Assembly: GCA_937891595.1 (NCBI GenBank)
Contig: CALATF010000052.1
Location: 20,145-84,144, forward strand
DNA length: 64,000 nt
Origin: an uncultured Clostridia bacterium
GTDB taxonomy: Bacteria > Bacillota > Clostridia > Christensenellales > UBA1242
Direction: 5' to 3'
Each line of letters starts with the position of its first letter. Position 1 is the first letter of the stretch. Below, one piece after another: positions 29,272 to 37,682 of the stretch. Both the position numbers and the translations under genes were made by a program. Below the pieces are notes generated by a model that searched no databases, had not been told where the DNA came from, and saw only the letters and a program-made list of their open reading frames with translations.

Positions 29272-29302
29272 AAAAGACCTGCTTTAATTGAGCAGGTCTT
29301 TT
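29272..29302. terminator. bidirectional terminator between ttcA-like gene and TetR gene
   Basis: A 12-bp stem aaaagacctgct/agcaggtctttt with a 7-nt loop; T-rich on both outgoing sides. Confidence 0.8.
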
Positions 29303-29314
29303 TGTTTTTATTTG

Positions 29315-29902
29315 TTAATTAAGTTGTTTAACAACACAACTGCAAAGGTTATCTATAAATGCTTTAGCTTCGTCTGTTTCATAATCATATTCGCTATCAA
29401 CCTCTTCAGTTAAACTGCCTATAACACCATTGTAAGCAAAATTAATTGTTGCATCATCTATTTTGAATAAAGTTCCTTCTTCTTCGCCTTTATGACAAAT
29501 AGCTGTAAACAAAGTAACAATAACTTCTTTGCATTTATAAAGCATTTCAGTAATAGTGTCAGCATCTTCTTCTGTTAAGAAAGGTGCATAGTTATCTAAG
29601 AAAGTCCAAGGCATAACCATCCAAAAGTTTGCTTTCATAGTAATAATTACAGCCTTAATAAAAGTTTTTAAACTTGCCCTGAAAGTAGAAACCTTAAAAC
29701 CATTAGAGAAAAATTTAATCATTCTATTTAAATAGTAAATAATACTATTAAAAACCATTTCGTCTTTACTTGCAAAATATTCATAAATAGTGCTTTTGCC
29801 CATATTGCATCTTTTTGCAACTTCAGATAGAGTTATAGACTTATAGTCCACACGGTCGTTAAGCATTGCTAAAACTTCTTCATAAATTAATTCTCTTTTC
29901 AT
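29315..29902 (-). CDS. TetR-family transcriptional regulator
   Basis: 195 residues from ATG 29902. An upstream GTG at 29914 is rejected because it is part of the ribosome site gtggag. The N-terminal helix-turn-helix YKSITLSEVAKRCNMGKSTIYEYFASKDEMV (about 20-50) is typical of TetR. The C-terminal ligand domain is unassigned and ends in a conserved-looking acidic region. Its nearest divergent neighbour is pyk, which is unlikely to be its target; the regulon is unknown. Confidence 0.85.
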   Translation of the reverse strand: MKRELIYEEVLAMLNDRVDYKSITLSEVAKRCNMGKSTIYEYFASKDEMVFNSIIYYLNRMIKFFSNGFKVSTFRASLKTFIKAVIITMKANFWMVMPWTFLDNYAPFLTEEDADTITEMLYKCKEVIVTLFTAICHKGEEEGTLFKIDDATINFAYNGVIGSLTEEVDSEYDYETDEAKAFIDNLCSCVVKQLN

Positions 29903-30104
29903 GATTATCTCCACAAATTTATATATATTTAAAATTATAACTACTTTTTAAATATTTGTAAAACAATTTAATTAACATTTTTTAACTTAAAAAAACCAAC
30001 AAAATAAAGCAAAATAGCAAAAATAATGCATTAAAAAAGTAGATAAAAAATTATAAAAAATATATAATATATTTGTAAATCAAATAAATAAGGAAGATTT
30101 TAAA

Positions 30105-31517
30105 ATGAGAAAAACTAAAATGGTTTGTACAATAGGTCCTTCGACCGACGGGTACAACAACATTGTAAGACTAATAAAATGTGGTATGAATGTTGCTAGA
30201 CTTAACATGAGCCATGGAACACTTGAAAGTCATCAAAAAACATTAGATAATGTTAAAAAAGCAAGAGCAGATTTAAATATGCCTTGTGCAATCATGGTGG
30301 ATACTTGTGGCCCAGAACTAAGAATAGGCACTTTTGAAAGTGGGAAAATAACTCTTACCAAAGGTCAGCTTTTTGTTTTTTCAACAACAAAAGTCAATGG
30401 TACAGTTAACGAAGTATATTGTGGCTACCCAGCACTTTTAGATATTTTAAAACCAAAGCAAAAATTATACGCTAATAATGGTTTATTAGAATTTACAATT
30501 CAGCAAGTTGAAAATGGTAAAATTTTATGTAAAGTTGACGTAGGTGGCGAACTTAGTAACCACAAAAGTATTTCTATACCAAAAATAAGATTGCCATTGC
30601 CATTTATTAGTGAAAAAGACGAAAAAAATATAGAGTTTGCCGCTAAAAATGATGTTGAAATGATTTCTGCTTCATTTGTTAATAGACCAAGCGACGTTAT
30701 TGAAATGCGTGAATGTATTAAAAAGTATGGCGGAAGACAAGAAATTATTTCTAAAATTGAAAGTGCTGAAGGTATTGCTAATTTAGATAAAATTATTGAT
30801 GTAAGCGACGGCATTATGGTAGCCCGTGGTGATATGGGTACAGAAATACCTATCGAACAAATTCCAGCTGTTCAAAAAAATATGATTGAAAAAACAATAG
30901 AAAAAGCAAAAAGGGTTATTGTTGCTACTGAAATGCTTGAATCTATGACTTATAAACGTCGCCCAACAAGAGCAGAAACTACCGACGTAGCACAAGCAAT
31001 TTATGACGGTGCAACAGCAACAATGCTTTCGGGTGAAACAGCATCTGGGCAGTATCCTTTCGAAGCTGCTTCAACAATGTCAAAAATTATAACAGCTACC
31101 GAAAAAGTTATAGATTATGATAAAGAACTTCCAAGTACTTGTAAAAACGAACACAAAAACCTTGTTGCAATTTGCTATTCTGCTTGTGCTGCAGCTAGGT
31201 CGTTAAATGCAAAAGCTATTGTTTGCTTTACAGACAAAGGCAAAACCGCAAAAATGATATCTCGCTTTAACCCAAAAGCTAAAATTATTGCAATTACTCA
31301 TGACGAATTTATTTATAACGATTTATCTCTTGCATGGGGCGTTTACCCTGTAATGTCAAAAGTTTTTGATAACTTCGAAGATATGCTTCAAAACGCCGAA
31401 GATATTGTAAAAGATCTTAAAATTGCAAAACCGGGTGATACTATTGTTATTACTTTAGGTATTCCAACTAAAGATAAGGGCACAACAAACAGTATAAAAA
31501 TTACACAAATTCAATAA
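30105..31517 (+). CDS. pyk: pyruvate kinase
   Basis: Final glycolytic step, phosphoenolpyruvate plus ADP to pyruvate plus ATP. The 470-residue protein begins KTKMVCTIGPSTDG and contains NMSHG, the active-site signature ISKIESAEGIANLDKII (near 205-221), MVARGDMGTEIP, and the KRRPTRAETTDVAQAI region. It lacks the extra C-terminal PEP-utiliser-like domain found in Bacillus enzymes, matching the standard short form. ATG 30105 has aaggaag upstream. Confidence 0.97.
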   Translation: MRKTKMVCTIGPSTDGYNNIVRLIKCGMNVARLNMSHGTLESHQKTLDNVKKARADLNMPCAIMVDTCGPELRIGTFESGKITLTKGQLFVFSTTKVNGTVNEVYCGYPALLDILKPKQKLYANNGLLEFTIQQVENGKILCKVDVGGELSNHKSISIPKIRLPLPFISEKDEKNIEFAAKNDVEMISASFVNRPSDVIEMRECIKKYGGRQEIISKIESAEGIANLDKIIDVSDGIMVARGDMGTEIPIEQIPAVQKNMIEKTIEKAKRVIVATEMLESMTYKRRPTRAETTDVAQAIYDGATATMLSGETASGQYPFEAASTMSKIITATEKVIDYDKELPSTCKNEHKNLVAICYSACAAARSLNAKAIVCFTDKGKTAKMISRFNPKAKIIAITHDEFIYNDLSLAWGVYPVMSKVFDNFEDMLQNAEDIVKDLKIAKPGDTIVITLGIPTKDKGTTNSIKITQIQ

Positions 31518-31522
31518 TAAAC

Positions 31523-31550
31523 AAAAAGACTAAAAATTTAGTGCTTTTTT
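31523..31550 (+). terminator. pyk terminator (imperfect)
   Basis: Stem aaaaagactaaa/tttagtgctttttt with a one-base bulge and a T-run, just after the pyk stop. Confidence 0.55.
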
Positions 31551-31588
31551 AATTATTAGTGTTATTAAATATTTTAACTTTTAAACAA

Positions 31589-31620
31589 AAAAAAGAGATA
31601 GCTAATGCTATCCCTTTTTT
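31589..31620 (-). terminator. terminator of the 31635 membrane protein
   Basis: On the minus strand the stem aaaaaagggatagc/gctatctctttttt forms with one G-T pair and a 4-nt loop, followed by T residues. On the plus strand the same position is an A-C mismatch, so it mainly serves the minus-strand gene. Confidence 0.75.
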
Positions 31621-31634
31621 AATAAAAATATGAA

Positions 31635-32144
31635 TTATTTTTTTGCACACATTGCAAGAAGTCCGCTACCAGCAAATCCGATTACAACTGATAAGAATGC
31701 AAACCAGTTAGAAATTGCAACAGCTGTGCTGCCAGCATCAGCTGTAACTTTATTTGAAAGAGTAAATATAATTACTGCTACAGCAAATAAAATTGCGGTG
31801 ATAATAAGTACAAGGCTTGCAAGTTTTTTAATTCCTGCCATTTTAGATTTTTTACCACTAAGGAAATCTAAAACAATAGCAATAGCAAGAATTGCAAAAG
31901 CAGCAATAGCAACAATAGCAACAACCATAGCAATAACTCTGAAAGTATCAGCAAAGCCATCGTTAATAAGATCAAAAGTAGTAACAACCGCTTTGTCAGG
32001 AGCAGCAAATATACCAAAGGTTGTTTCTGCCCATGTAGATTTTTCGCCTAGTGTTATTTTTACGTCGAACATATTAACAAAAGCCATGATTGATGCAAGT
32101 ACGCCAAGTGCCAAAGAACCAATATTGCAAATTAATTTTTTCAA
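31635..32144 (-). CDS. four-segment membrane protein of unknown function
   Basis: 169 residues with hydrophobic segments near 6-25, 67-93, 105-127 and 143-165, and a soluble loop after segment 1. The start is TTG 32144, supported by an aaggag site 10 nt upstream and by a TATAAT-like -10 before it. The frame on the opposite strand is Ala/Ile-rich and is taken as a shadow because only the minus frame has a ribosome site, promoter and terminator. The family is not recognised. Confidence 0.7.
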   Translation of the reverse strand: MKKLICNIGSLALGVLASIMAFVNMFDVKITLGEKSTWAETTFGIFAAPDKAVVTTFDLINDGFADTFRVIAMVVAIVAIAAFAILAIAIVLDFLSGKKSKMAGIKKLASLVLIITAILFAVAVIIFTLSNKVTADAGSTAVAISNWFAFLSVVIGFAGSGLLAMCAKK

Positions 32145-32311
32145 ATTTCTATTCTCCTTTTAATAAATGATAATTTATTATACTATAATTTTATTTTTCC
32201 TTCAAAGTAAAATAACAAAAAAAATTATAAAACAGCAAATTAATATTTTTTGTTTAAGTATTTTATACAATTCTTTATAAAAATGTTAAAAGGAGCACAA
32301 TAAGTTTATGA

Positions 32312-32340
32312 TTGACAAAATTAGCACATAACAATAATAT
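32312..32340 (+). promoter_or_regulatory. promoter of the VUT-like transporter gene
   Basis: TTGACA, 17-nt spacer, TAATAT. A possible upstream start codon lies inside this promoter, which excludes the longer reading of the following gene. Confidence 0.8.
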
Positions 32341-32371
32341 ATTAATGTATTCATTAAAGGGAGAAAAGTTT

Positions 32372-33190
32372 ATGAACATGTTCTTTTCAGTGGGTTGGAC
32401 GTCACTAATTGTTTTTTTTGTTGTTGGTTTAATAGGACTTTGGGTTTCTTTTAGTTTTTTAAACAAAAATGGCCTATATTTATTTTGTGTTTTAGCTTCA
32501 GTTATTACTAGCGTTTTACCAAGTGCTCAATTATTTTCTCATAATATATCTCTTAGCACAGTTCTAATGCCTATAATCATTTTTTCAATTATTGCCTGCT
32601 TTAATAAGTATGGCAAAGCAGAGGCTGTAAAATTATTTTTGGTAACTATTATTTCTCAAATTATTTTATTTGTTGTAGCTTTATTACAAAGTGCATATAT
32701 AGATGCATTTGTTAAAACAAAACTATTTATGTCTTGGCAAATATTTGGCGGTTATTTTGCAAATATATTATCACTTTCATTTGCTTGTTTTGGAGTAATG
32801 GTTTTTCAAGAAAAAGTCAATTTAAAAAAGTTAAATGCAAGTCTTCAAACCGCTTGCCTTATTGCGGTTGCTTGTGCTATAGAAAATTTAATATTTTCGG
32901 TAATAGCTTATGCAGGTTTACTTTCTTTTGGTAACATTTTAATTGTGTTCTTAATTAAACTTTTAATTACTGTTTTAACTTCATTTATTTTAGGGTTTTT
33001 TGAAAAATATTTAAACAGGCAACTATCTTTCAAAATTGCAAAAATAGAAAAGGAAAACAAAAAAGAAACTGAAGTAAAAGAAGAAAAGCAGAAAAAAGAA
33101 AATAATAAACAGATTAAGGAAGAAGTAAAAAAAGAGCAACCTTTAGAAGAAAATTCTGAAGAAATAAATTATGATAATTCAGCAGATTAA
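32372..33190 (+). CDS. membrane protein, possible queuosine-precursor transporter (VUT/YhhQ-like)
   Basis: 272 residues from ATG 32372, which has gggag upstream. There are six or seven hydrophobic segments across about 1-210. NGLYLFCVLASVITSVLP near 30-47 and NKYGKAEAVKLF near 75-86 resemble the VUT family, where a glycine-leucine-tyrosine strand start and an E-K-Y-G-K-K-E-A motif are conserved. VUT proteins import queuosine precursors. The C-terminal 55 residues are a Lys/Glu-rich soluble tail not usual in the family. queH at 25187 gives some context. The match is by eye and moderate. Confidence 0.5.
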   Translation: MNMFFSVGWTSLIVFFVVGLIGLWVSFSFLNKNGLYLFCVLASVITSVLPSAQLFSHNISLSTVLMPIIIFSIIACFNKYGKAEAVKLFLVTIISQIILFVVALLQSAYIDAFVKTKLFMSWQIFGGYFANILSLSFACFGVMVFQEKVNLKKLNASLQTACLIAVACAIENLIFSVIAYAGLLSFGNILIVFLIKLLITVLTSFILGFFEKYLNRQLSFKIAKIEKENKKETEVKEEKQKKENNKQIKEEVKKEQPLEENSEEINYDNSAD

Positions 33191-33197
33191 AAAATAC

Positions 33198-33225
33198 TTG
33201 ACTTAAACATAAAAAGGTGTATTAT
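33198..33225 (+). promoter_or_regulatory. tRNA-Val promoter
   Basis: TTGACT, 16-nt spacer, TATTAT, ending about 45 nt before the mature tRNA 5' end. Confidence 0.75.
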
Positions 33226-33269
33226 ATCAAAGTAGTTTTTAATAAAAGGGCAAAAAGCCCTTTAAATTA

Positions 33270-33345
33270 GGGCAATTAACTCAGTTGGTAGAGTGTCACT
33301 TTGACGTAGTGGAAGTCAGGAGTTCGAGCCTCTTATTGCCCACCA
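33270..33345 (+). tRNA. tRNA-Val (anticodon GAC)
   Basis: A 76-nt cloverleaf. Acceptor gggcaat/attgccc, D-arm actc/gagt, anticodon arm tcact/agtgg with loop ttgacgt (anticodon GAC), T-arm with loop ttcgagc, and an encoded CCA end. The usual pairing holds, with G-T pairs in the anticodon and T stems. Confidence 0.96.
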
Positions 33346-33352
33346 TTTATTT

Positions 33353-33374
33353 AAGCACCTTTTCTAAGGTGCTT
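33353..33374 (+). terminator. tRNA-Val terminator
   Basis: A 9-bp stem aagcacctt/aaggtgctt with loop ttct and a T-run. Confidence 0.9.
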
Positions 33375-33465
33375 TTTTGTTTTATTTACAAATTAAAATA
33401 TTTTTAATTATAGATAATTAATTATAATTTTTGTAATTTACTTAAAGGGTGTCTTTTGATAAATA

Positions 33466-33494
33466 TTGACAATTTTACAATTTTATAGTACAAT
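33466..33494 (+). promoter_or_regulatory. promoter of the 33525 gene
   Basis: Consensus TTGACA, 17-nt spacer, TACAAT, 30 nt before ATG 33525. Confidence 0.85.
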
Positions 33495-33524
33495 ATAAAC
33501 ATAATACAAAGGGGGGAAATTAAT

Positions 33525-34100
33525 ATGCCAAGAGTATATAATTCAGCAAAAACTGCTTTTTCTACTGTTTTAGAAGATAATAAAAACAGGGTAGAAAACG
33601 ACATGGCTATATATGGTCCTGGAAGTACAAAACTAACAATAATCACAGATAATAGGGGTGAAAGACCAAATTGTTCTAAGAAAGGACCTATTTCGGAATC
33701 AGATGTTTTAGAAGGAACCACCGGTAATGGAATTAATTCTTTTGAAGGTAGAAATTATACACTTACACAATCAGATAATTATACCCAATTACTAAAAAGT
33801 GCAACAAAAGATGATTTATATTTGTTTGCAACTTTGGCAAACCCAACTATTTTAAATGATGAATCAGTTAAAACATCTTTTTATGACAGATTATCTGGTG
33901 TTCAAAGTATTGAAATTGCTAAAGTGTTAAATGACAAGGATAGTTGTGACAAATTACTTAAAGAACAAGCTGACGAAAAAGCTCAATTTGAAGAATTTTT
34001 TGGACTAGTAGAAGGTGCTGTAATGGCTCCTCAAAAAGATACTTTTTATCCAAAAGGGCATGACCAAACAGAAGATTCTTCACTTGAAATTACACAATAA
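33525..34100 (+). CDS. hypothetical soluble protein
   Basis: 191 residues, not recognised. It has no membrane segment or signal peptide. The N-terminal third is Gly/Asn-rich with IYGPGSTKLTIITDNRGERPNCSK, and the C-terminal part is helical and acidic. A consensus promoter, an extremely strong ribosome site (aaaggggggaa) and a terminator all point to an expressed single-gene unit. Its general style (short Asn/Glu-rich protein with a strong start) recalls the 59765 and 48899 genes, but I see no sequence match. Confidence 0.7.
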   Translation: MPRVYNSAKTAFSTVLEDNKNRVENDMAIYGPGSTKLTIITDNRGERPNCSKKGPISESDVLEGTTGNGINSFEGRNYTLTQSDNYTQLLKSATKDDLYLFATLANPTILNDESVKTSFYDRLSGVQSIEIAKVLNDKDSCDKLLKEQADEKAQFEEFFGLVEGAVMAPQKDTFYPKGHDQTEDSSLEITQ

Positions 34101-34207
34101 TATTAAATAAATTTTATATTAAGCAAACTTAAAAATCTTTAAATAGCAATGTTTTTTAAGCAAAACTCTATTTAAATATTTATTTTAATTAGTATTATTT
34201 GAATTAT

Positions 34208-34233
34208 AGCTCGAGGATTAAAGCCTCCGAGCT
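34208..34233 (+). terminator. terminator of the 33525 gene
   Basis: Stem agctcg-agg/cct-ccgagct with one bulged base, then tttt. Confidence 0.7.
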
Positions 34234-34327
34234 TTTATTTTTAAGTTTTTAATTTTTATAAATAAAAAAGTATGCATAAAATACATATTTATTGTTTTAT
34301 ATGTTGAAACTATTAGCGTTAAAATTA

Positions 34328-34356
34328 TTGCCTTAAAATTTTTATTAATATATTAT
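34328..34356 (+). promoter_or_regulatory. promoter of the ABC exporter operon
   Basis: TTGCCT, 17-nt spacer, TATTAT, 20 nt before the chosen ATG 34377. Confidence 0.6.
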
Positions 34357-34376
34357 ATATTATGGAAGGTGAAATT

Positions 34377-35087
34377 ATGTTAGAACTAGTTAATTTTTCA
34401 AAGATTTATGAAAATGGTAAGGTAGGAGCACAAGATATTTCTTTAAAAGTAGAAAGCGGGGATATTTTTGCATTTATAGGTCACAATGGTGCAGGGAAAA
34501 CAACAGTTATTAAAAGTGTTGTAGGAATAAACGATATTACAAAAGGTGATATTTTAATTAATGGAATTTCTATGGCCAAAGACCCTCTTGCATGTAAAAA
34601 AATAATTGCTTATGTGCCTGATAATCCTGATATTTATGATTCATTAACTGGTGTGCAATATTTAAATTTAATAGGTGATATATTTAAAGTAGAAAAAAAG
34701 GAAAGAGAAACTTTAATAAAAAAATATGCTGATTTATTAGAATTAACTAATCAACTTAATAACTTTATTTCCACATATTCACATGGCATGAAACAAAAAT
34801 TAGTTATTATTTCAAGTTTAATTCATAACCCAAAATTATTAATAATGGATGAACCTTTTGTTGGCTTAGACCCAAAGGCAAGTTTTATTGTAAAAAATAT
34901 AATGAAAGAATTTACTTCAAATGGCGGGGCAATCTTTTTTTCAACACATGTTTTAGAAGTTGCTGAAAAATTGTGCAATAAAGTAGCTATTATTAAAAAT
35001 GGTAGCATAATAGCAAACGGAACAATGAAGGATATTAAAAAAGATGCCTCATTAGAACAAGTATTTTTGGAGAGTGCAAATGAGTAA
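34377..35087 (+). CDS. ABC transporter ATP-binding protein
   Basis: 236 residues from ATG 34377, chosen over 34362 because ggaaggtg lies just upstream of it. Walker A GHNGAGKTTVIKSVVG is near 35-50, with the ABC signature as a modified YSHGMKQKLVIIS near 131-143, Walker B LLIMDEPFVGLDP near 150-162, and the switch H in STHVLEVAE. It belongs to the ABC-2 exporter style (CcmA/NatA-like) and overlaps its permease by 8 nt. The cargo is unknown. Confidence 0.9.
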   Translation: MLELVNFSKIYENGKVGAQDISLKVESGDIFAFIGHNGAGKTTVIKSVVGINDITKGDILINGISMAKDPLACKKIIAYVPDNPDIYDSLTGVQYLNLIGDIFKVEKKERETLIKKYADLLELTNQLNNFISTYSHGMKQKLVIISSLIHNPKLLIMDEPFVGLDPKASFIVKNIMKEFTSNGGAIFFSTHVLEVAEKLCNKVAIIKNGSIIANGTMKDIKKDASLEQVFLESANE

Positions 35088-36648
35088 TCTTAAATTATTA
35101 GTAAAAAATAATATAAATGCATTTGTTGGTGCTTTTCAAAACAAAACAAAAAGCAAATCTGAAAAAACTGCTTTAATTTTTATTATTTTAGGTGTGCTTG
35201 GTATTCTTGCAATATATGCATTACAAGCAAACTATATGTTCATAGGGCTTGGCAAACAGTTGGGTTTGCATGATCTTTGCATGTTTCATTCTTTTACAAC
35301 AACGTTAAGTGTTTGTGTAATAATAGGAATTATGCGTGTTTCAGATAAACAAAAAACGAACGATTCAGATTTATTACTTTCATTACCTATAAAAAAAATA
35401 GATATAGTTATTTCTAAAACTTTATCTAAATACTTATTTGATTTTGCTATTATATTTATACTATATATACCTTACTTGGTTTTATATCAAGTTTACACAG
35501 GTTTTTCACTTTATATTACTTTAGTAGGGTTAGCTTATCAAATTTTACTACCTCTTTTAAGCACGGGTATTTCATATATATGGTCATTTATAGTAACGCA
35601 CATATTTAATAAAACAAAAATTGCTGGTTTTTTAAAATCTTTATTAACATTAATTGTGTTTGTGTTAATAATGGGATTGCTTCTAATAAAAACATCTTTT
35701 TACGGCTTAGTAAAATATGAAAAATTATCTGCTTATTTTGCCGATAGACCTATAACAAACTTGTTTTTACAAGCAGTTATTTATAAAAAAGCTTTATTAA
35801 ATATTTACTTATTTGCTTTAATTTTAATACCATTTTTTACAGGACTAATGCTTTACTACAAAACGTTTGGCAAAACATTTATGGCTTACACTTCTAAAAA
35901 TGAAAAATTGAAGATAGTAGCAAACAATAATAGTTTTGCAAGCATGTTTAAAAAAGAACTTAATTATTTTTGCAATACACCAGCTTATTTGATTAATACT
36001 ATGATAGGTCCAGTTATAAGTTTAGTTCTTTCAATAATAGTTTTAATTATGGGTGAAAGCGGGTTGTCTTTCTTGTTTGGTGGAATGTTGCCGGGTAATA
36101 TATTAAGTGCAATAATTGTTCTTGTTTTATGCGGTTGTAGTGCATTAACAACTATAAGTTGTAGTTCAATTTCATTAGAAGGTAAAAGTTTTTGGATTTT
36201 AAAATCTTCTCCTATTAGTGAAAAAACATTATTTTTATCAAAAGCAATGCTTAACGTCTGTTTACTATGCCCATTTAATATTGTTTCAGCAATTTTATTT
36301 ACAATAGCATTAAAATTACCTATTGCAACAATGTTGTTGTTAATCCTGTTACCTAATTTATTAGCTTTAAATATCTCTTTTGGTGGAGTATTTTTTAATA
36401 TTTGTTTACCAAAATTAAAATGGGATAATGAAACAACAGTAGTAAAACAAAGTATGTCCGTCCTACTAACAATGATTTTAGGAATGCTTTTAACTGCACT
36501 ACCAGTAGGTGTTAATTATTTGTTTAAAGGCCTTTCATTAGAAATTGTTGCATTAATATCAGCTGGAATATATGTTCTTGCTTTAGTTTTAATTGTTGCA
36601 ATATTGTTTACTAAAGGTATAAAAATATTTAGAAATATTAAATATTAA
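35080..36648 (+). CDS. ABC transporter permease
   Basis: 522-residue membrane protein with about twelve hydrophobic segments in two groups and a soluble loop around 275-300. Start ATG 35080 overlaps the ATPase gene end and has ggagag upstream. MRVSDKQKTNDSDLLLSLPIKKIDIVISKTLSKYL (about 87-120) resembles the cytoplasmic stretch of ABC-2 permeases that prepare segment 3. The size and duplicated topology suggest a fused double permease. Confidence 0.85.
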   Translation: MSNLKLLVKNNINAFVGAFQNKTKSKSEKTALIFIILGVLGILAIYALQANYMFIGLGKQLGLHDLCMFHSFTTTLSVCVIIGIMRVSDKQKTNDSDLLLSLPIKKIDIVISKTLSKYLFDFAIIFILYIPYLVLYQVYTGFSLYITLVGLAYQILLPLLSTGISYIWSFIVTHIFNKTKIAGFLKSLLTLIVFVLIMGLLLIKTSFYGLVKYEKLSAYFADRPITNLFLQAVIYKKALLNIYLFALILIPFFTGLMLYYKTFGKTFMAYTSKNEKLKIVANNNSFASMFKKELNYFCNTPAYLINTMIGPVISLVLSIIVLIMGESGLSFLFGGMLPGNILSAIIVLVLCGCSALTTISCSSISLEGKSFWILKSSPISEKTLFLSKAMLNVCLLCPFNIVSAILFTIALKLPIATMLLLILLPNLLALNISFGGVFFNICLPKLKWDNETTVVKQSMSVLLTMILGMLLTALPVGVNYLFKGLSLEIVALISAGIYVLALVLIVAILFTKGIKIFRNIKY

Positions 36649-36667
36649 TAGTAAAATATAATCCATG

Positions 36668-36707
36668 AAAAAACAGCATTATCTACTTAAAGACAATGCT
36701 GTTTTTT
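36668..36707. terminator. terminator between ABC operon and nrnA-like gene
   Basis: A 13-bp stem aaaaaacagcatt/aatgctgtttttt with a 14-nt loop, between converging genes; A/T-runs on both sides allow bidirectional use. Confidence 0.8.
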
Positions 36708-36729
36708 TGTTAATTTAAATAAGTTAATT

Positions 36730-37680
36730 TTAATCCTTTTTTAAAAACTTTTTTATTGTTTTTATAATTTCTTTAACAGGTAAAGTTGTTTCAAATCCTG
36801 CTTCTTTTTTATGTCCACCACCACCAAATAACTCAGCAATTTTGTCTGCATTTTCATCATAGTTTGTCATAATTTTTGCAGTAATATTTTTATTTTGCTT
36901 AATTAAAACAACAAAAACATTAATATCAACAATCTTTCTTAATTCTTCTGCAATATGTTTAAAAACAAAGTTTTTAGTTATAAATTTATATTCGTCTTCT
37001 TTTTTATCCACAACAACATAATAACAGCCGTCAAAAGATAATTCGTTAATTGCTTTAGCAAGAGCCTTTGCTTCGTAAATAGATGTTTCAAAAAGTGTTT
37101 TTTTAGTAATGTTAATATAGTCTATTTCATTATTTATAAGTGTTTGAGCTATGCCGAAAGTTTTGTTAGAAATTCTTCTAGTAAAGCCGTTTGTATCAGT
37201 TAAAATTCCTGCATATAAACAGCGACATATTTTTTTTGTTAAATACTTTTCACCATTCAAAACAATTAGATTATAAATCATTTCGCAAGTAGAACTTATC
37301 CCTGGCTTAGATAAAATATAATTAGATTGTTTTTTGTTGTTTTGGTGATGGTCTATATTAATAGTAAGTTGAGCATTTTCAAAATATTTTTCGTAAATAC
37401 CAAGTCTATTTTTAGTGCTAACATCTAGCGAAATAAACACATATTTTTCTTCATTTATTTTGTCAACTATAAAATTATAATCATCTAACCATTTAATAAT
37501 ATCCCTATCTTCAGTAGGCAACAAAACGTAAGCCCTTTTTCCTATTGTGTTCAAATATTCTGCAAGTGCAATGCATGAGCATACAGAGTCTTGATCAGGA
37601 GTAATGTGGCCTGCCAAGTAAATAGGAGTAGTGCTAGATAATGTTTTTATTAATTTGTTTATTTTTTTATATTCTTTCAA
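36730..37680 (-). CDS. NrnA-like DHH/DHHA1 phosphoesterase
   Basis: 316-residue DHH-family phosphoesterase. Metal motifs are visible: GHITPDQDSVCS (19-30), ISLDVSTKNRLG (82-93) and IDHHQNNKKQS (109-119) in the DHH domain, and the DHHA1 motif FGGGGHKKEAGFE near 288-300. Members degrade nanoRNA, pAp, or linear dinucleotides such as pApA. The start is TTG 37680 with ggggtg upstream, 2 nt after the stop of the RelA-cytidylyltransferase fusion, so the two are co-translated. The catalytic set is complete. Which substrate it uses here is not shown by sequence. Confidence 0.85.
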   Translation of the reverse strand: MKEYKKINKLIKTLSSTTPIYLAGHITPDQDSVCSCIALAEYLNTIGKRAYVLLPTEDRDIIKWLDDYNFIVDKINEEKYVFISLDVSTKNRLGIYEKYFENAQLTINIDHHQNNKKQSNYILSKPGISSTCEMIYNLIVLNGEKYLTKKICRCLYAGILTDTNGFTRRISNKTFGIAQTLINNEIDYINITKKTLFETSIYEAKALAKAINELSFDGCYYVVVDKKEDEYKFITKNFVFKHIAEELRKIVDINVFVVLIKQNKNITAKIMTNYDENADKIAELFGGGGHKKEAGFETTLPVKEIIKTIKKFLKKD

Positions 37681-37682
37681 TT

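Noticed and set aside
29903..29914. GTG start giving the TetR regulator four extra residues
   Set aside because: The GTG is part of the gtggag ribosome site for ATG 29902.
31630..32163. Plus-strand open frame of 177 codons
   Set aside because: It is the mirror of the minus-strand membrane protein, whose hydrophobic codons give an Ala/Ile/Thr-rich shadow. Only the minus frame has promoter, ribosome site and terminator.
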